From an uncultured Oscillospiraceae bacterium (GTDB lineage: Bacteria; Bacillota; Clostridia; Oscillospirales; Acutalibacteraceae), in contig UQSH01000049.1 of assembly GCA_900543795.1 (NCBI GenBank), forward strand, positions 1 through 11,299: a stretch of DNA of 11,299 nucleotides, read 5' to 3'. The position numbers and the translations under genes are program-made. The notes under the pieces are model-generated. The model worked only from the letters and a program-made list of their open reading frames with translations. It ran no database searches and was not told where the DNA came from. Shown here one piece after another: positions 1 to 7,741 of this stretch (position 1 is its first letter; every line of letters starts with the position of its first letter).

Positions 1-2062
1 AATCCTTTGACCACATTACTACATAGCCGTGTGAGCCAACCAAATTCCAATCAACATTAATTGTTGTGTTGCTTACTGCATTTACGCTCGGAGCCTCCAT
101 TGTTTCGCAGGCGGCACAGGTGTGGAGCGTTTCGCTCGGTTCGCTTTCGGCACCGCCGAATACGGCAGTTACTCTGTAATAATATTCATAGCTTGGTGTT
201 ACTGTTTCATCAATATACTTATTCGTTTCAGAATAGTTTATAAGTGTCCAGCTGTTTGCCGGCTTATTATATGCATAGATTAAATATGCGTCTGCACCCT
301 TTACCTCATTCCAAGAGAGTGTGAGAGTTGAACCGTTTGAGCCTCTTGCAGTTGTTTTAAGGCCTGTTACCTTCTCAGGTGCTGTGCAGAATTCAATACC
401 TTCCGTCCAAGGAGTGATATATGATCCCTTTGAATTAAAGGCTCTGAAATATACTTTATATACACTTGTAGGTTTAAGACCCGATACAACTCCCGAACGG
501 GCATAAATCTTTGTTCTTGCAACCTCTTTGTTTGCCTCATCCTTAACAATAATATGATAGCCTGCGGCACCGGGGGTTACATCGCATTTAAGCGTTAAGC
601 TGTTTGTAGTAGCGTTAACAATATCAACGCCTGTTACGGCAAGCTCTTTATAATATTCTCCGCAATTGGCGCACATATAGAAATCATAGCCGCCGGTTGA
701 AAATACCGGATTATAAGCCGGATTATAATCATGCTCTTTGCCATTTTCCTCGCAGAAATACATATAAAAACGGTCAGAGCCTGAACCTGTATACTCAATA
801 CCCTGTGCTTTTATTGACTCTTCAATTTTTGAAGCCTTATGAAGAGCGATTGCGCCCTTATAGTTATAGAAAGCACCATCTTCTATTTCACATTCTGTTC
901 CGAGGAAGCGAACACCGCAGGATGAATTAAAAAACGCGTCCTCTGAAATTAACTCTACGGAAGCAGGAATATTGATAACATTTATCGAAGCTTTATAAAA
1001 TGCCTCTACACGAATATATTTAAGCGTGCTCGGAAGCTCAAGAGCAGCCAAGTCGGCTTGATAAAAAGCATCTTCGCCGATAGCTTCCGTTCCTTTGGGA
1101 ACCGAATAATATGCACCGCTTACCTCATATCTTGAACAAGGGTAGGAAACGATAGTTTTTCCGTCCTTTGAGAAAAGAACGCCGTTTACTGATTTATAAT
1201 AAGGATTATCGGCAACAACATTATACGCTTGAAGCTCGGATAAACTGAACGCATCGTATTCGATATAAGATACATTTTTCGGAATTGTTACATTTTTAAT
1301 ATAAGTATATTTAAACGCATCCCCGTCAATAACTTCAAGGCTTTCCGGAAAAGTTGCGGATTCCAATGAAGTATCACAAAATGCATAATCGCCTATGTAT
1401 CTAACACCCTTGCCGAAATTAACAGAGGTTAAATCATAGCAGTCCTCAAATGCATCAGAACCTATATACTTAACGGAATTCGGAATGGTTACGCTCTTTA
1501 TATAATCTAATTCGTAAAAAGCATCATCGCCTAAAATTGTTACGGGTCTGCCGCTCATAGTTGGAGTTATAACAAGATTTTCGGGTAACTCTTTTCCAAC
1601 TTCATCATTATAACAAATTTCGGTTTGATCACCGTAAAACTCATAATAATAGGTTGAGGTTGCACCGGAAACATATTCATCGAGATAGCAGGGAATATAT
1701 CCCGTTTTGTTTTCAGAGTAAAAATAAACGTCAAAATAATACGTTTCTCCACCCGTGAAATCATAAACGAGCTTTGCATTGTAGCCTACACCGTCGTCAT
1801 CGGAATGATAAATGCAATTCATATCGGCATCATAAAGATCAACATAAGTGTCTTTTCCGAGTGCCAAGGTGTAGAAAACTGCTGTTACATCCTTTTCGGG
1901 TGTAAATTCAAATTTTACAGATTTACCTGCAATTTTGATATTTGGGTTTCTGCTCTCTCCCAGCGCTATGGTTGGAGTAGCAGCACTTGCCGAAAAGGAA
2001 AGTCCTGCGGTTATACTCAACAGCATAACAACGGAAAGGAGCAAGCTTGTAAATCTTTTCAT
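1..2062 (-). CDS. Secreted BspA-type leucine-rich-repeat and fibronectin III surface protein, 3' end outside window
   Basis: The frame is open from an ATG at 2062 to the window edge (687 codons seen), so the C-terminus is missing. AAAGGAGGA lies about 8 bases before the ATG and fixes the start. Residues 1-27 form a signal peptide: MKRF, a hydrophobic core, then an SASA cleavage region. Residues 35-140 are a beta-rich, Tyr/Asp-rich domain resembling bacterial pre-peptidase C-terminal modules (tentative). Residues about 170-400 carry BspA-type (LRR_5) repeats such as SVTIPNSVKYIGSDAFEDC. Residues 437-468 form a short C-H-CxxCG module (C437, H444, C464, C467). Fibronectin III domains follow at about 472-560 and 563-650, with a third from 655 cut by the edge. 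By family, such proteins are exported and often act in adhesion or binding of host or dietary polymers. Ligand and anchoring are unknown because no sortase motif or other anchor falls inside the window. Domain type is secure; function is inference. Confidence 0.88.
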   Translation of the reverse strand, partial: MKRFTSLLLSVVMLLSITAGLSFSASAATPTIALGESRNPNIKIAGKSVKFEFTPEKDVTAVFYTLALGKDTYVDLYDADMNCIYHSDDDGVGYNAKLVYDFTGGETYYFDVYFYSENKTGYIPCYLDEYVSGATSTYYYEFYGDQTEICYNDEVGKELPENLVITPTMSGRPVTILGDDAFYELDYIKSVTIPNSVKYIGSDAFEDCYDLTSVNFGKGVRYIGDYAFCDTSLESATFPESLEVIDGDAFKYTYIKNVTIPKNVSYIEYDAFSLSELQAYNVVADNPYYKSVNGVLFSKDGKTIVSYPCSRYEVSGAYYSVPKGTEAIGEDAFYQADLAALELPSTLKYIRVEAFYKASINVINIPASVELISEDAFFNSSCGVRFLGTECEIEDGAFYNYKGAIALHKASKIEESIKAQGIEYTGSGSDRFYMYFCEENGKEHDYNPAYNPVFSTGGYDFYMCANCGEYYKELAVTGVDIVNATTNSLTLKCDVTPGAAGYHIIVKDEANKEVARTKIYARSGVVSGLKPTSVYKVYFRAFNSKGSYITPWTEGIEFCTAPEKVTGLKTTARGSNGSTLTLSWNEVKGADAYLIYAYNKPANSWTLINYSETNKYIDETVTPSYEYYYRVTAVFGGAESEPSETLHTCAACETMEAPSVNAVSNTTINVDWNLVGSHGYVVMWSKD

Positions 2063-2071
2063 ACGAAAGAT

Positions 2072-2079
2072 TCCTCCTT
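2072..2079 (-). promoter_or_regulatory. Ribosome binding site of the leucine-rich-repeat protein gene
   Basis: On the minus strand AAAGGAGGA stands about eight bases before the ATG at 2062. It is a near-perfect Shine-Dalgarno sequence and supports that start, which also gives an intact signal peptide. Confidence 0.8.
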
Positions 2080-2113
2080 TTTTAAATTTTACGAAATAAT
2101 ATTCCGTATATTA

Positions 2114-2142
2114 ATAGTACAGCATAAATTTGGAAATTACAA
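2114..2142 (-). promoter_or_regulatory. Possible promoter of the leucine-rich-repeat protein gene
   Basis: The minus strand reads TTGTAA (2142-2137), a 17-base spacer, then TACTAT (2119-2114). Each hexamer matches four of six sigma-A consensus bases. It lies downstream of the uppP terminator and about 50 bases before the start codon, so the gene is probably its own transcription unit. The hexamers are weak and the region is AT-rich, so this is a candidate only. Confidence 0.35.
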
Positions 2143-2202
2143 GGTGGACTTTTTAATTTTTAGGGCTACTTTTTTGTTTTTTTGTATTGTTTTTTTATAC
2201 AA

Positions 2203-2243
2203 AAAACGGTTTTTTGACAAAATAAACATCAAAAAACCGTTTT
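2203..2243 (-). terminator. Intrinsic terminator after uppP
   Basis: A perfect 15-base inverted repeat (AAAACGGTTTTTTGA at 2203-2217; TCAAAAAACCGTTTT at 2229-2243) encloses an 11-base loop. On the minus strand the second arm runs straight into a T tract. It stands about 20 bases after the uppP stop codon and before the next gene's promoter, so it should end the five-gene operon. The stem is AT-rich, with only three G-C pairs in the core. Confidence 0.75.
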
Positions 2244-2264
2244 ATCATTTAACACAAATAAATT

Positions 2265-3095
2265 TTATTTGGCAATGGCAAAATAAAGAATTACCGCTGC
2301 GCCGAGAACAATTCTGTACCATCCGAATGCCGTGAAATCGTGCTTTTTAATGTAGCCCACAAGGAACTTGATTGCAAGAATTGAAACGGCGAAGGCAACA
2401 GCCATACCGATTGCAAGTATAACCGCCTCCTGCAAGGTGAATCCGAAGCCGAACTTAACAAGCTTCAATGCGCTTGCGCCGAACATAACGGGAACTGCAA
2501 GGAAGAAGGTGTATTCAGCGGCGGCGGCTCTTGAAACGCCAATCAAAAGAGCGCCCACTATTGTTGCACCGCTTCTTGATGTTCCGGGGAAAACTGCCGC
2601 TATAAGCTGAAAAATGCCTATAATCAAAGCAGTTTTATAAGTAAAATTATCTATTGTATTAATTTTTGCCGCTTTGCCCTTATTAAACCTTTCAATTATA
2701 ATAAATAGGATACCGAAAATAATGAGCATTGCCGAAACGGTTTGCCAATTATAGAAAAGCTCCTCAAGCTTATCATCAAAAAGCACGCCCACAATTGCGG
2801 CAGGCACGCAGGAAACAAGAATTTTCAGCCACATAACAAGAGTGTTTTTTTCCCATTTAAGCTTTTTACCTTCAAAACTGAATGGCAGGAGCTTTTTGAA
2901 ATAGAGAACAACAACTGCCATTATTGCGCCAAGCTGAATAACAACGAGAAACATCTCTTTAAATTCGGGCGAAACATTAAGCTGAAGAAATTCATCAACA
3001 AGAATCATATGCCCCGTTGAGCTGATGGGAAGCCATTCCGTTATTCCCTCAACGATGCCGAGTATAACGGCTTTGATAATTTCTAAAATATTCAT
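2265..3095 (-). CDS. uppP: Undecaprenyl-diphosphatase (UppP/BacA family)
   Basis: The product dephosphorylates undecaprenyl pyrophosphate to undecaprenyl phosphate, the lipid carrier for peptidoglycan and other wall polymers, and in known organisms raises bacitracin tolerance. The 276-residue protein has the family length and about eight hydrophobic segments, so it is an integral membrane protein. Residues 16-29 (EGITEWLPISSTGH) hold the E-x3-E motif and conserved His. Residues 170-178 (PGTSRSGAT) are the second catalytic motif, with Arg174. AGAGG precedes the ATG on the minus strand. The gene starts 26 bases after folD ends and is last in the operon, just before the terminator at 2203-2243. 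All expected catalytic residues are present. Confidence 0.96.
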   Translation of the reverse strand: MNILEIIKAVILGIVEGITEWLPISSTGHMILVDEFLQLNVSPEFKEMFLVVIQLGAIMAVVVLYFKKLLPFSFEGKKLKWEKNTLVMWLKILVSCVPAAIVGVLFDDKLEELFYNWQTVSAMLIIFGILFIIIERFNKGKAAKINTIDNFTYKTALIIGIFQLIAAVFPGTSRSGATIVGALLIGVSRAAAAEYTFFLAVPVMFGASALKLVKFGFGFTLQEAVILAIGMAVAFAVSILAIKFLVGYIKKHDFTAFGWYRIVLGAAVILYFAIAK

Positions 3096-3121
3096 AAGAA
3101 CCTCTTTTTATCAATTATTAA

Positions 3122-3976
3122 TTATTTAAGCAAGCCGTTTTGAAGCTTTGCGGCGGTTAAGGTGTTTTTCATAAGCATTGAAATAGTCATAGGTCCTACA
3201 CCGCCGGGAACGGGAGTTATGAACGAGCATTTATCTGCCGCCGAAGCATAATCAACATCTCCGCAGAGCTTTCCGTTCTCATCTCTGTTCATACCAACAT
3301 CTATAACAACTGCGCCGTCCTTAATCATATCGGCGGTTACGAATTTTGCTTTGCCGATTGCGGCAACAAGAATATCCGCCTGACTTGTTATTTCCGATAA
3401 ATTCTTTGTTTTTGAATGGGTTATTTCAACGGTTGCGTTTTCGTGAAGCAAAAGCATTGCCATGGGCTTGCCTACTATATTGCTTCTGCCGATAACAACT
3501 GCCTTTTTTCCCGAAATATCAACGCCCGTTGAATGAATAAGCTCCATAACGCCTGCGGGTGTGCAGGGCAGGAAATTATAATCGCCTATCATAATTGCGC
3601 CCACATTAACGGGATGAAAGGCATCAACATCCTTTTCGGGACTTATAAGATTGATAACCTCTTTATCATTAAGATGTGCAGGCAGAGGGAGCTGGCATAA
3701 AATGCCGTTTATATCCTTTCTTGCGTTGAGCTCTTCAACAAGCGCATTAAGCTCCTGCTGAGTTGTGCTTTCGGGCAGAGCGAATTTTTCACTGAAAAAA
3801 CCAACCTCTGCGCAGGCCTTTTCTTTATTATTAACATAAACCTGCGAGGCGGGATCCTCGCCCACTATTATAACTGCAAGTCCGGGCACAATGCCCTTTT
3901 CCTTTAACTGAGCCGTTTCAGCCGCAACCTGCTCTCTGACCGCCCTTGAAACCGCCTTACCGTCTATAATTGCCAT
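3122..3976 (-). CDS. folD: Bifunctional methylenetetrahydrofolate dehydrogenase/methenyltetrahydrofolate cyclohydrolase
   Basis: FolD interconverts 5,10-methylene-, 5,10-methenyl- and 10-formyl-tetrahydrofolate in the cytoplasm, supplying one-carbon units for purines and formyl-methionine. The 284-residue length is typical. Visible motifs are YVNNK at 47-51 (catalytic Tyr47 and Lys51, matching Y50/K54 of E. coli), DVDAFHP at 116-122, the dinucleotide-binding stretch GRSNIVGKP at 163-171, and the C-terminal signature PVPGGVGPMT at 255-264. GGAAAGG precedes the ATG. The start lies 28 bases after lgt and the stop 26 bases before uppP, so it is an internal operon member. No key residue is missing. 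Confidence 0.97.
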   Translation of the reverse strand: MAIIDGKAVSRAVREQVAAETAQLKEKGIVPGLAVIIVGEDPASQVYVNNKEKACAEVGFFSEKFALPESTTQQELNALVEELNARKDINGILCQLPLPAHLNDKEVINLISPEKDVDAFHPVNVGAIMIGDYNFLPCTPAGVMELIHSTGVDISGKKAVVIGRSNIVGKPMAMLLLHENATVEITHSKTKNLSEITSQADILVAAIGKAKFVTADMIKDGAVVIDVGMNRDENGKLCGDVDYASAADKCSFITPVPGGVGPMTISMLMKNTLTAAKLQNGLLK

Positions 3977-4004
3977 ATATTAACCTTTCCGCCTGATTCG
4001 GCAT

Positions 4005-5003
4005 TTAATTATCTATTACTTTAAAGAAATCGTTTTCGCTTCCTTTACTTTTACAAACCGTGAACACATAAGGCGTTCCGATAATCTCCGCCTGAGGAAG
4101 CTCCTCGGCAGGAGGATTCAGCATATATCTGCGGGGAAGCGTTCCCTTTTTCTGCTTAACAAAAAGAACTGCAAGCCAAACTGAGAAAGCAACAACGATA
4201 AGTGCAGACAAAAGCTGACTTACTCTGATTGTTGTTGAGCCGATATAGAGGCTATCCGTTCTCATACCCTCAACTATCATTCTTTCAAGCCCATAGCCTA
4301 TGCCGTAAAGAAGGAAAACCTCGCCCTTGAAGCTTCTGAATTTCGTTACAACAATATGCAGAAGAACAAACAGAAGAATACACCAAACGCTTTCATAAAG
4401 AAATGTTGGATGAACTGCTGAATTAGGATCCACCTGCATACCCTTTTCGGCAAGCGTGCCTTGATTTGCGATAATATTATCTCTTATTTTTTCAGACCAC
4501 ATACGAAAAAGCGCAGTATCGGTGTTTGTTCCGAACGCCTCTTGATTAAAGAAATTTCCCCATCTGCCTATGCCCTGACCTATAAGCAGGCCGAGTGCGC
4601 CGAGATCAAGCAAATTTCTGAAATCAATTTTTCCGATTTTACAGCCGATATAAGCACCGATTATTGCGCCTATAATGCCTCCGTAAATTGCAATTCCGCC
4701 GTTCCAAATTGCAATTATTTCATTCCTGTGGACTGAATAATAATCCCATTCAAACGCAACATAGTAGGCTCTTGCACAGATAATTCCGAAAAGAGTTCCC
4801 CAAATAAGAACATCCGTCATACCGTCGAGGCTCATTTTCCATTTATATGCCATTCTTCCGCCGTAAATAACGGCAAGCGTGAAGCCAATGGCAATAATAA
4901 TTCCGTACCAATGCACCTCATAGCTGCCAACCGTGAACGCAACAGACGGAATATTAAAGCTGATTCCGAGTCCGTCAAAAAATACTCTTGTATAATTTCC
5001 CAT
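4005..5003 (-). CDS. lgt: Prolipoprotein diacylglyceryl transferase
   Basis: Lgt moves diacylglycerol from phosphatidylglycerol to the lipobox cysteine of prolipoproteins, the first step of lipoprotein maturation in the cytoplasmic membrane. The 332-residue protein has several membrane segments. It shows HWYGIIIAIGF at 31-41, WNGGIAIYGG at 100-109, the family signature GRWGNFFNQEAFG at 146-158 (Arg147 corresponds to the essential E. coli Arg143), HPTFLYES at 198-205, and Arg248 in EGMRTDS (likely equivalent of Arg239). A polar tail of roughly 45 residues after the last membrane segment lengthens it beyond the core. AAAGGTAG stands 8-9 bases before the ATG. It begins 22 bases after the M16 peptidase gene and precedes folD. 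Identification is secure. Confidence 0.96.
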   Translation of the reverse strand: MGNYTRVFFDGLGISFNIPSVAFTVGSYEVHWYGIIIAIGFTLAVIYGGRMAYKWKMSLDGMTDVLIWGTLFGIICARAYYVAFEWDYYSVHRNEIIAIWNGGIAIYGGIIGAIIGAYIGCKIGKIDFRNLLDLGALGLLIGQGIGRWGNFFNQEAFGTNTDTALFRMWSEKIRDNIIANQGTLAEKGMQVDPNSAVHPTFLYESVWCILLFVLLHIVVTKFRSFKGEVFLLYGIGYGLERMIVEGMRTDSLYIGSTTIRVSQLLSALIVVAFSVWLAVLFVKQKKGTLPRRYMLNPPAEELPQAEIIGTPYVFTVCKSKGSENDFFKVIDN

Positions 5004-5025
5004 AGCTTGCTACCTTTAATGCTTA

Positions 5026-6312
5026 TTATTTATTATCCTTTGATTTAACTACCGACAGAGCACTGTATTTTTCATCAAGCTTTTCAGCCAAAAGCGATTC
5101 TATATCGCCTAAGCAGGTGCTCCTGAAAACATCAATGCTGTCAAAAATACCGTAGCCGCCAAACTCGCAGCTTACCAAACCGTTTGCAAGATCGTCAACA
5201 TTATTATACGACATTATTTCTTTTCCGTAAAGACTTCTTCTTGCAATTTCAAAGCGCTCCGGGGAAATACCGTTTTCCCTAAGCAAGGCAACCTCTGCCT
5301 TAATCGCCTGAGCAACTGCATTTGCATCTCTGCTTTCGCCCTCAAAAATAACCGCCTCATAGCCGTTGCCGATAAAATATTCCGTTGAGAAATTGCGGTT
5401 AATAAGTCCTTTTTCAAAAAGTCTGCTGTAAAGCTCAGAGGTTTCGCCCGCCAAAATTTCAAGCAAAATATTCATTTCAACAATTTCTTTTATTGTTCTT
5501 TCAGGCGTTTTGCACGCTTCTTTATATCCAAACGAAAAAACGGGAATACCTACCGAAAGATTATATTCATCATAGGATTTAACAATATCCCTCGGCTCGT
5601 CCTCAAAGGAGCGTTCTGTTTCAAACGGCTCCGCCTTCTTTAAATATTCATCGCAGATTTCAACAACCCTTTGAGCATTTACATTGCCCGCAACGGCAAG
5701 CACCATATTGTTAAGATTATAAAAGGTATTATAGCAATCATAAAGGAGCTTATCCGTTATGTGAGAAATAGACTCAACCGTGCCTGCAATATCAATTCTT
5801 ACGGGATGGTTATGATAAAGGCATTTTAAAAGATTAAATGTGCTCATCCATCCCGGAACATCATAATACATGGTTATTTCCTGGCCGATAATCCCCTGCT
5901 CCTTTTCAACCGTTTCCTTTGTGAAATACGGATGAGTTACAAAATCAAGGAGAATTTTTAAGCTATCCTCAAATCTGTCGGAGCACTGAAAAAGATAGCA
6001 GGTTTTATCAAACGAGGTGTAGGCGTTTGCAGACGCACCTGTTTCTGCATAGCGAGTAAAGGCATCAAGCTCCTCACTTTCAAACAGCTTGTGTTCAAGG
6101 AAATGGGCAATTCCCTCGGGAACGGTTATAAAATCATTACTTCCCTTTTTTCTGAAGCGATTATCAATCGAGCCGTATTTTGTGCCGAAAACCGCATAGG
6201 TTGACTTATAATTCTTCTTTGGCAAAACAAGAATTTTCAATCCCGATTTATGATTTATTTCATAATATTCCTCTTTTAGAATATCGGATTTGATTAATTT
6301 TGCACCGTTCAT
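5026..6312 (-). CDS. ymfH: Catalytic M16 zinc metallopeptidase subunit, YmfH-like
   Basis: This 428-residue M16 family (inverzincin) peptidase keeps the zinc site H70-F-L-E73-H74, with the downstream acidic ligand region E138/E145 in EKEQGIIGQE. The two-domain layout is normal: catalytic N-terminal half, then a non-catalytic half with ELYSRLFEKG at about 295-305. By family, such proteins act as heterodimers with an inactive homologue, which is exactly what the preceding gene encodes. The genes overlap by one base (TAATG) and AAGGAGGG sits 7 bases before the ATG, indicating coupled translation and equal dosage. In Bacillus subtilis the equivalent ymfF-ymfH pair lies near ymfI, linked to elongation factor P modification; no such reductase gene is seen here. 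The substrate is unknown. Confidence 0.9.
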   Translation of the reverse strand: MNGAKLIKSDILKEEYYEINHKSGLKILVLPKKNYKSTYAVFGTKYGSIDNRFRKKGSNDFITVPEGIAHFLEHKLFESEELDAFTRYAETGASANAYTSFDKTCYLFQCSDRFEDSLKILLDFVTHPYFTKETVEKEQGIIGQEITMYYDVPGWMSTFNLLKCLYHNHPVRIDIAGTVESISHITDKLLYDCYNTFYNLNNMVLAVAGNVNAQRVVEICDEYLKKAEPFETERSFEDEPRDIVKSYDEYNLSVGIPVFSFGYKEACKTPERTIKEIVEMNILLEILAGETSELYSRLFEKGLINRNFSTEYFIGNGYEAVIFEGESRDANAVAQAIKAEVALLRENGISPERFEIARRSLYGKEIMSYNNVDDLANGLVSCEFGGYGIFDSIDVFRSTCLGDIESLLAEKLDEKYSALSVVKSKDNK

Positions 6313-7595
6313 TATTTGCCCTCCTTATCCGAAACAAGCTTATAAACAGTATCAAGTGAAATGCGCTTAGCGCACTCAATAATCTGCTCCTTGGTTACCT
6401 CATTATTTTCCCTTGCAGCTTCGGCAGGAGATTTATACAAACCGCTTCCGCCTTGAAGAGAATACCAGCTTTCCATTGCCTCCGGAGTGTCGTTTACGGA
6501 ATTAATTGCGTCTGTTAAGCCTGCCTTTGAAGAGGCAAATTCATAATCAAAATTACCCTTTTTAATCTCCTCGAGCTGATTGAGAATTTCCTTTTCCGCC
6601 TTTTCCATATTCTCCTCTTCGCAGCCGCTTTGAACAATGATAAATTCCTTTTGCTTTGAATATCTTGAAGAGCAATAATAGCACAGACTCATTTTTTCAC
6701 GCACATTTGCAAAAAGCTTTGAATATGGGCCGCCGCCGAAAATATCGTTAAACGAGCGGAAAGCCGCCTTTGTTTTGTCGTCCTCCGACGGTGCACTTAA
6801 ACGAAAGCCCATAACAAGCTTTCCCTGATTAACATTGAGCCTTTCCTCAACGGTCTTCACGCTATCGCCGGCAGGCTTGAAAACCGCTTCGGGAGCATTT
6901 GAATAATTTCTTTCAACAGAGGAAAGCTTTTCGGCAAGCGATTGCTTTGCCTTTTGAGCGTTTGCATTGCCAACAACCGTTAAAACGATTTTAGCGCTCG
7001 AAATGATATTCTTCCAAGCGTTGAAAACCTCCTGTGCAGTTAAGGCATTAACGCCATCAAGAGTTCCGTAACGGTTTACGGCATACGGCTCTCCCTCAAA
7101 CATAATCTCCTCTGCTCTGCGAAGCGCATAGGTTCGCTTTTCGTTATTTTCACTTTCGATTTTTTCGGCAATAACACGCTTTTCACGCTCAACGCCCTCC
7201 TGCGGAAAGCCGCCGTTTTCATCAAGAACGGGCTCAAATGCCATAGAAAGCAAAAGGCTTACACACTCCTGCGCAATATCCTCATTTGAGAGAGCAAAGG
7301 AATTATCAAGCGAGGTTATGCCTATTTTGAGCATTTGAAGCTCGCCCGCCTTGGCAACGCCTGCTTCAAGCTGTGCTCCGTATAGTGAGGCAAGCTTTGA
7401 ATTTAATTTTAGAATTGACGGATATTTCCTTGTGCTTCTTGAAAGCAGCATAACCGCAACGGCATTTGCAGACGCAGTTTTTTCATCAAGGTCCGTAAAA
7501 AATGAAAGCGATATTTCATTTGTTTTAAATCTGTTTGCCTCGGCGAAAACAACCTCTGCGCCGTTTTCCACCGAAAGAATTTGAAAATCAGCCAT
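6312..7595 (-). CDS. ymfF: Non-catalytic M16 peptidase homologue, YmfF-like partner subunit
   Basis: The 427-residue product has the M16 two-domain fold pattern, but the N-terminal region where HxxEH should lie reads AVMLLSRSTRKYPS (about 47-60), so it cannot bind catalytic zinc. It does keep the glycine-rich element and Arg/Tyr pair typical of the substrate-binding half of two-subunit M16B peptidases: GGGPYSKLFANVREKMSLCYY, with R299 and Y306. The expected complex is a heterodimer with the active subunit encoded directly downstream and overlapping by one base. AGGAGGA precedes the ATG at 7595 and a promoter candidate lies at 7637-7665, making this the first gene of the five-gene operon. Family placement is secure; the substrate is not known. 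Confidence 0.87.
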   Translation of the reverse strand: MADFQILSVENGAEVVFAEANRFKTNEISLSFFTDLDEKTASANAVAVMLLSRSTRKYPSILKLNSKLASLYGAQLEAGVAKAGELQMLKIGITSLDNSFALSNEDIAQECVSLLLSMAFEPVLDENGGFPQEGVEREKRVIAEKIESENNEKRTYALRRAEEIMFEGEPYAVNRYGTLDGVNALTAQEVFNAWKNIISSAKIVLTVVGNANAQKAKQSLAEKLSSVERNYSNAPEAVFKPAGDSVKTVEERLNVNQGKLVMGFRLSAPSEDDKTKAAFRSFNDIFGGGPYSKLFANVREKMSLCYYCSSRYSKQKEFIIVQSGCEEENMEKAEKEILNQLEEIKKGNFDYEFASSKAGLTDAINSVNDTPEAMESWYSLQGGSGLYKSPAEAARENNEVTKEQIIECAKRISLDTVYKLVSDKEGK

Positions 7596-7636
7596 TTTTT
7601 CCTCCTGCTTTTTTATTTTTTATAAGACTGCTTTTT

Positions 7637-7665
7637 ATAATAACACATTATTACAATTATTTCCA
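7637..7665 (-). promoter_or_regulatory. Promoter candidate for the ymfF-ymfH-lgt-folD-uppP operon
   Basis: The minus strand reads TGGAAA (7665-7660), a 17-base spacer, then TATTAT (7642-7637), about 40 bases before the ymfF-like start. Matches to sigma-A are four of six and five of six. The 13 bases GTGGAAATAATTG (7666-7654) recur exactly in the tcdA promoter, at the same distance from the -10 element, which strengthens the call. Confidence 0.55.
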
Positions 7666-7702
7666 CCCGATATTTAATTAACAAAAAGTAAATTATAAAA
7701 AA

Positions 7703-7741
7703 ACTGCTTGCTAAAAAAGCAGATAAAGCAAAGCAAGCAGT
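7703..7741 (-). terminator. Intrinsic terminator overlapping the end of the 103-codon gene
   Basis: ACTGCTTGCT (7703-7712) and AGCAAGCAGT (7732-7741) form a perfect 10-base stem with a 19-base loop. On the minus strand the second arm is followed directly by a run of seven T. One whole arm, the loop and part of the other arm are coding: the TAG stop codon is at 7713-7711. It separates the small-gene cassette from the operon that starts at 7595. Confidence 0.75.

Noticed and set aside
1..2062. Repeat array or CRISPR-like periodicity in the surface-protein region.
   Set aside because: The periodic signal is at the protein level (repeats of about 23 residues), with diverged codons and no identical DNA repeats or spacers.
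1805..2335. A 176-codon plus-strand open frame across the start of the surface-protein gene and the uppP terminator.
   Set aside because: It runs antisense through a signal peptide, promoter, terminator and the uppP 3' end, has biased Phe/Cys/Lys content, and has no ribosome binding site.
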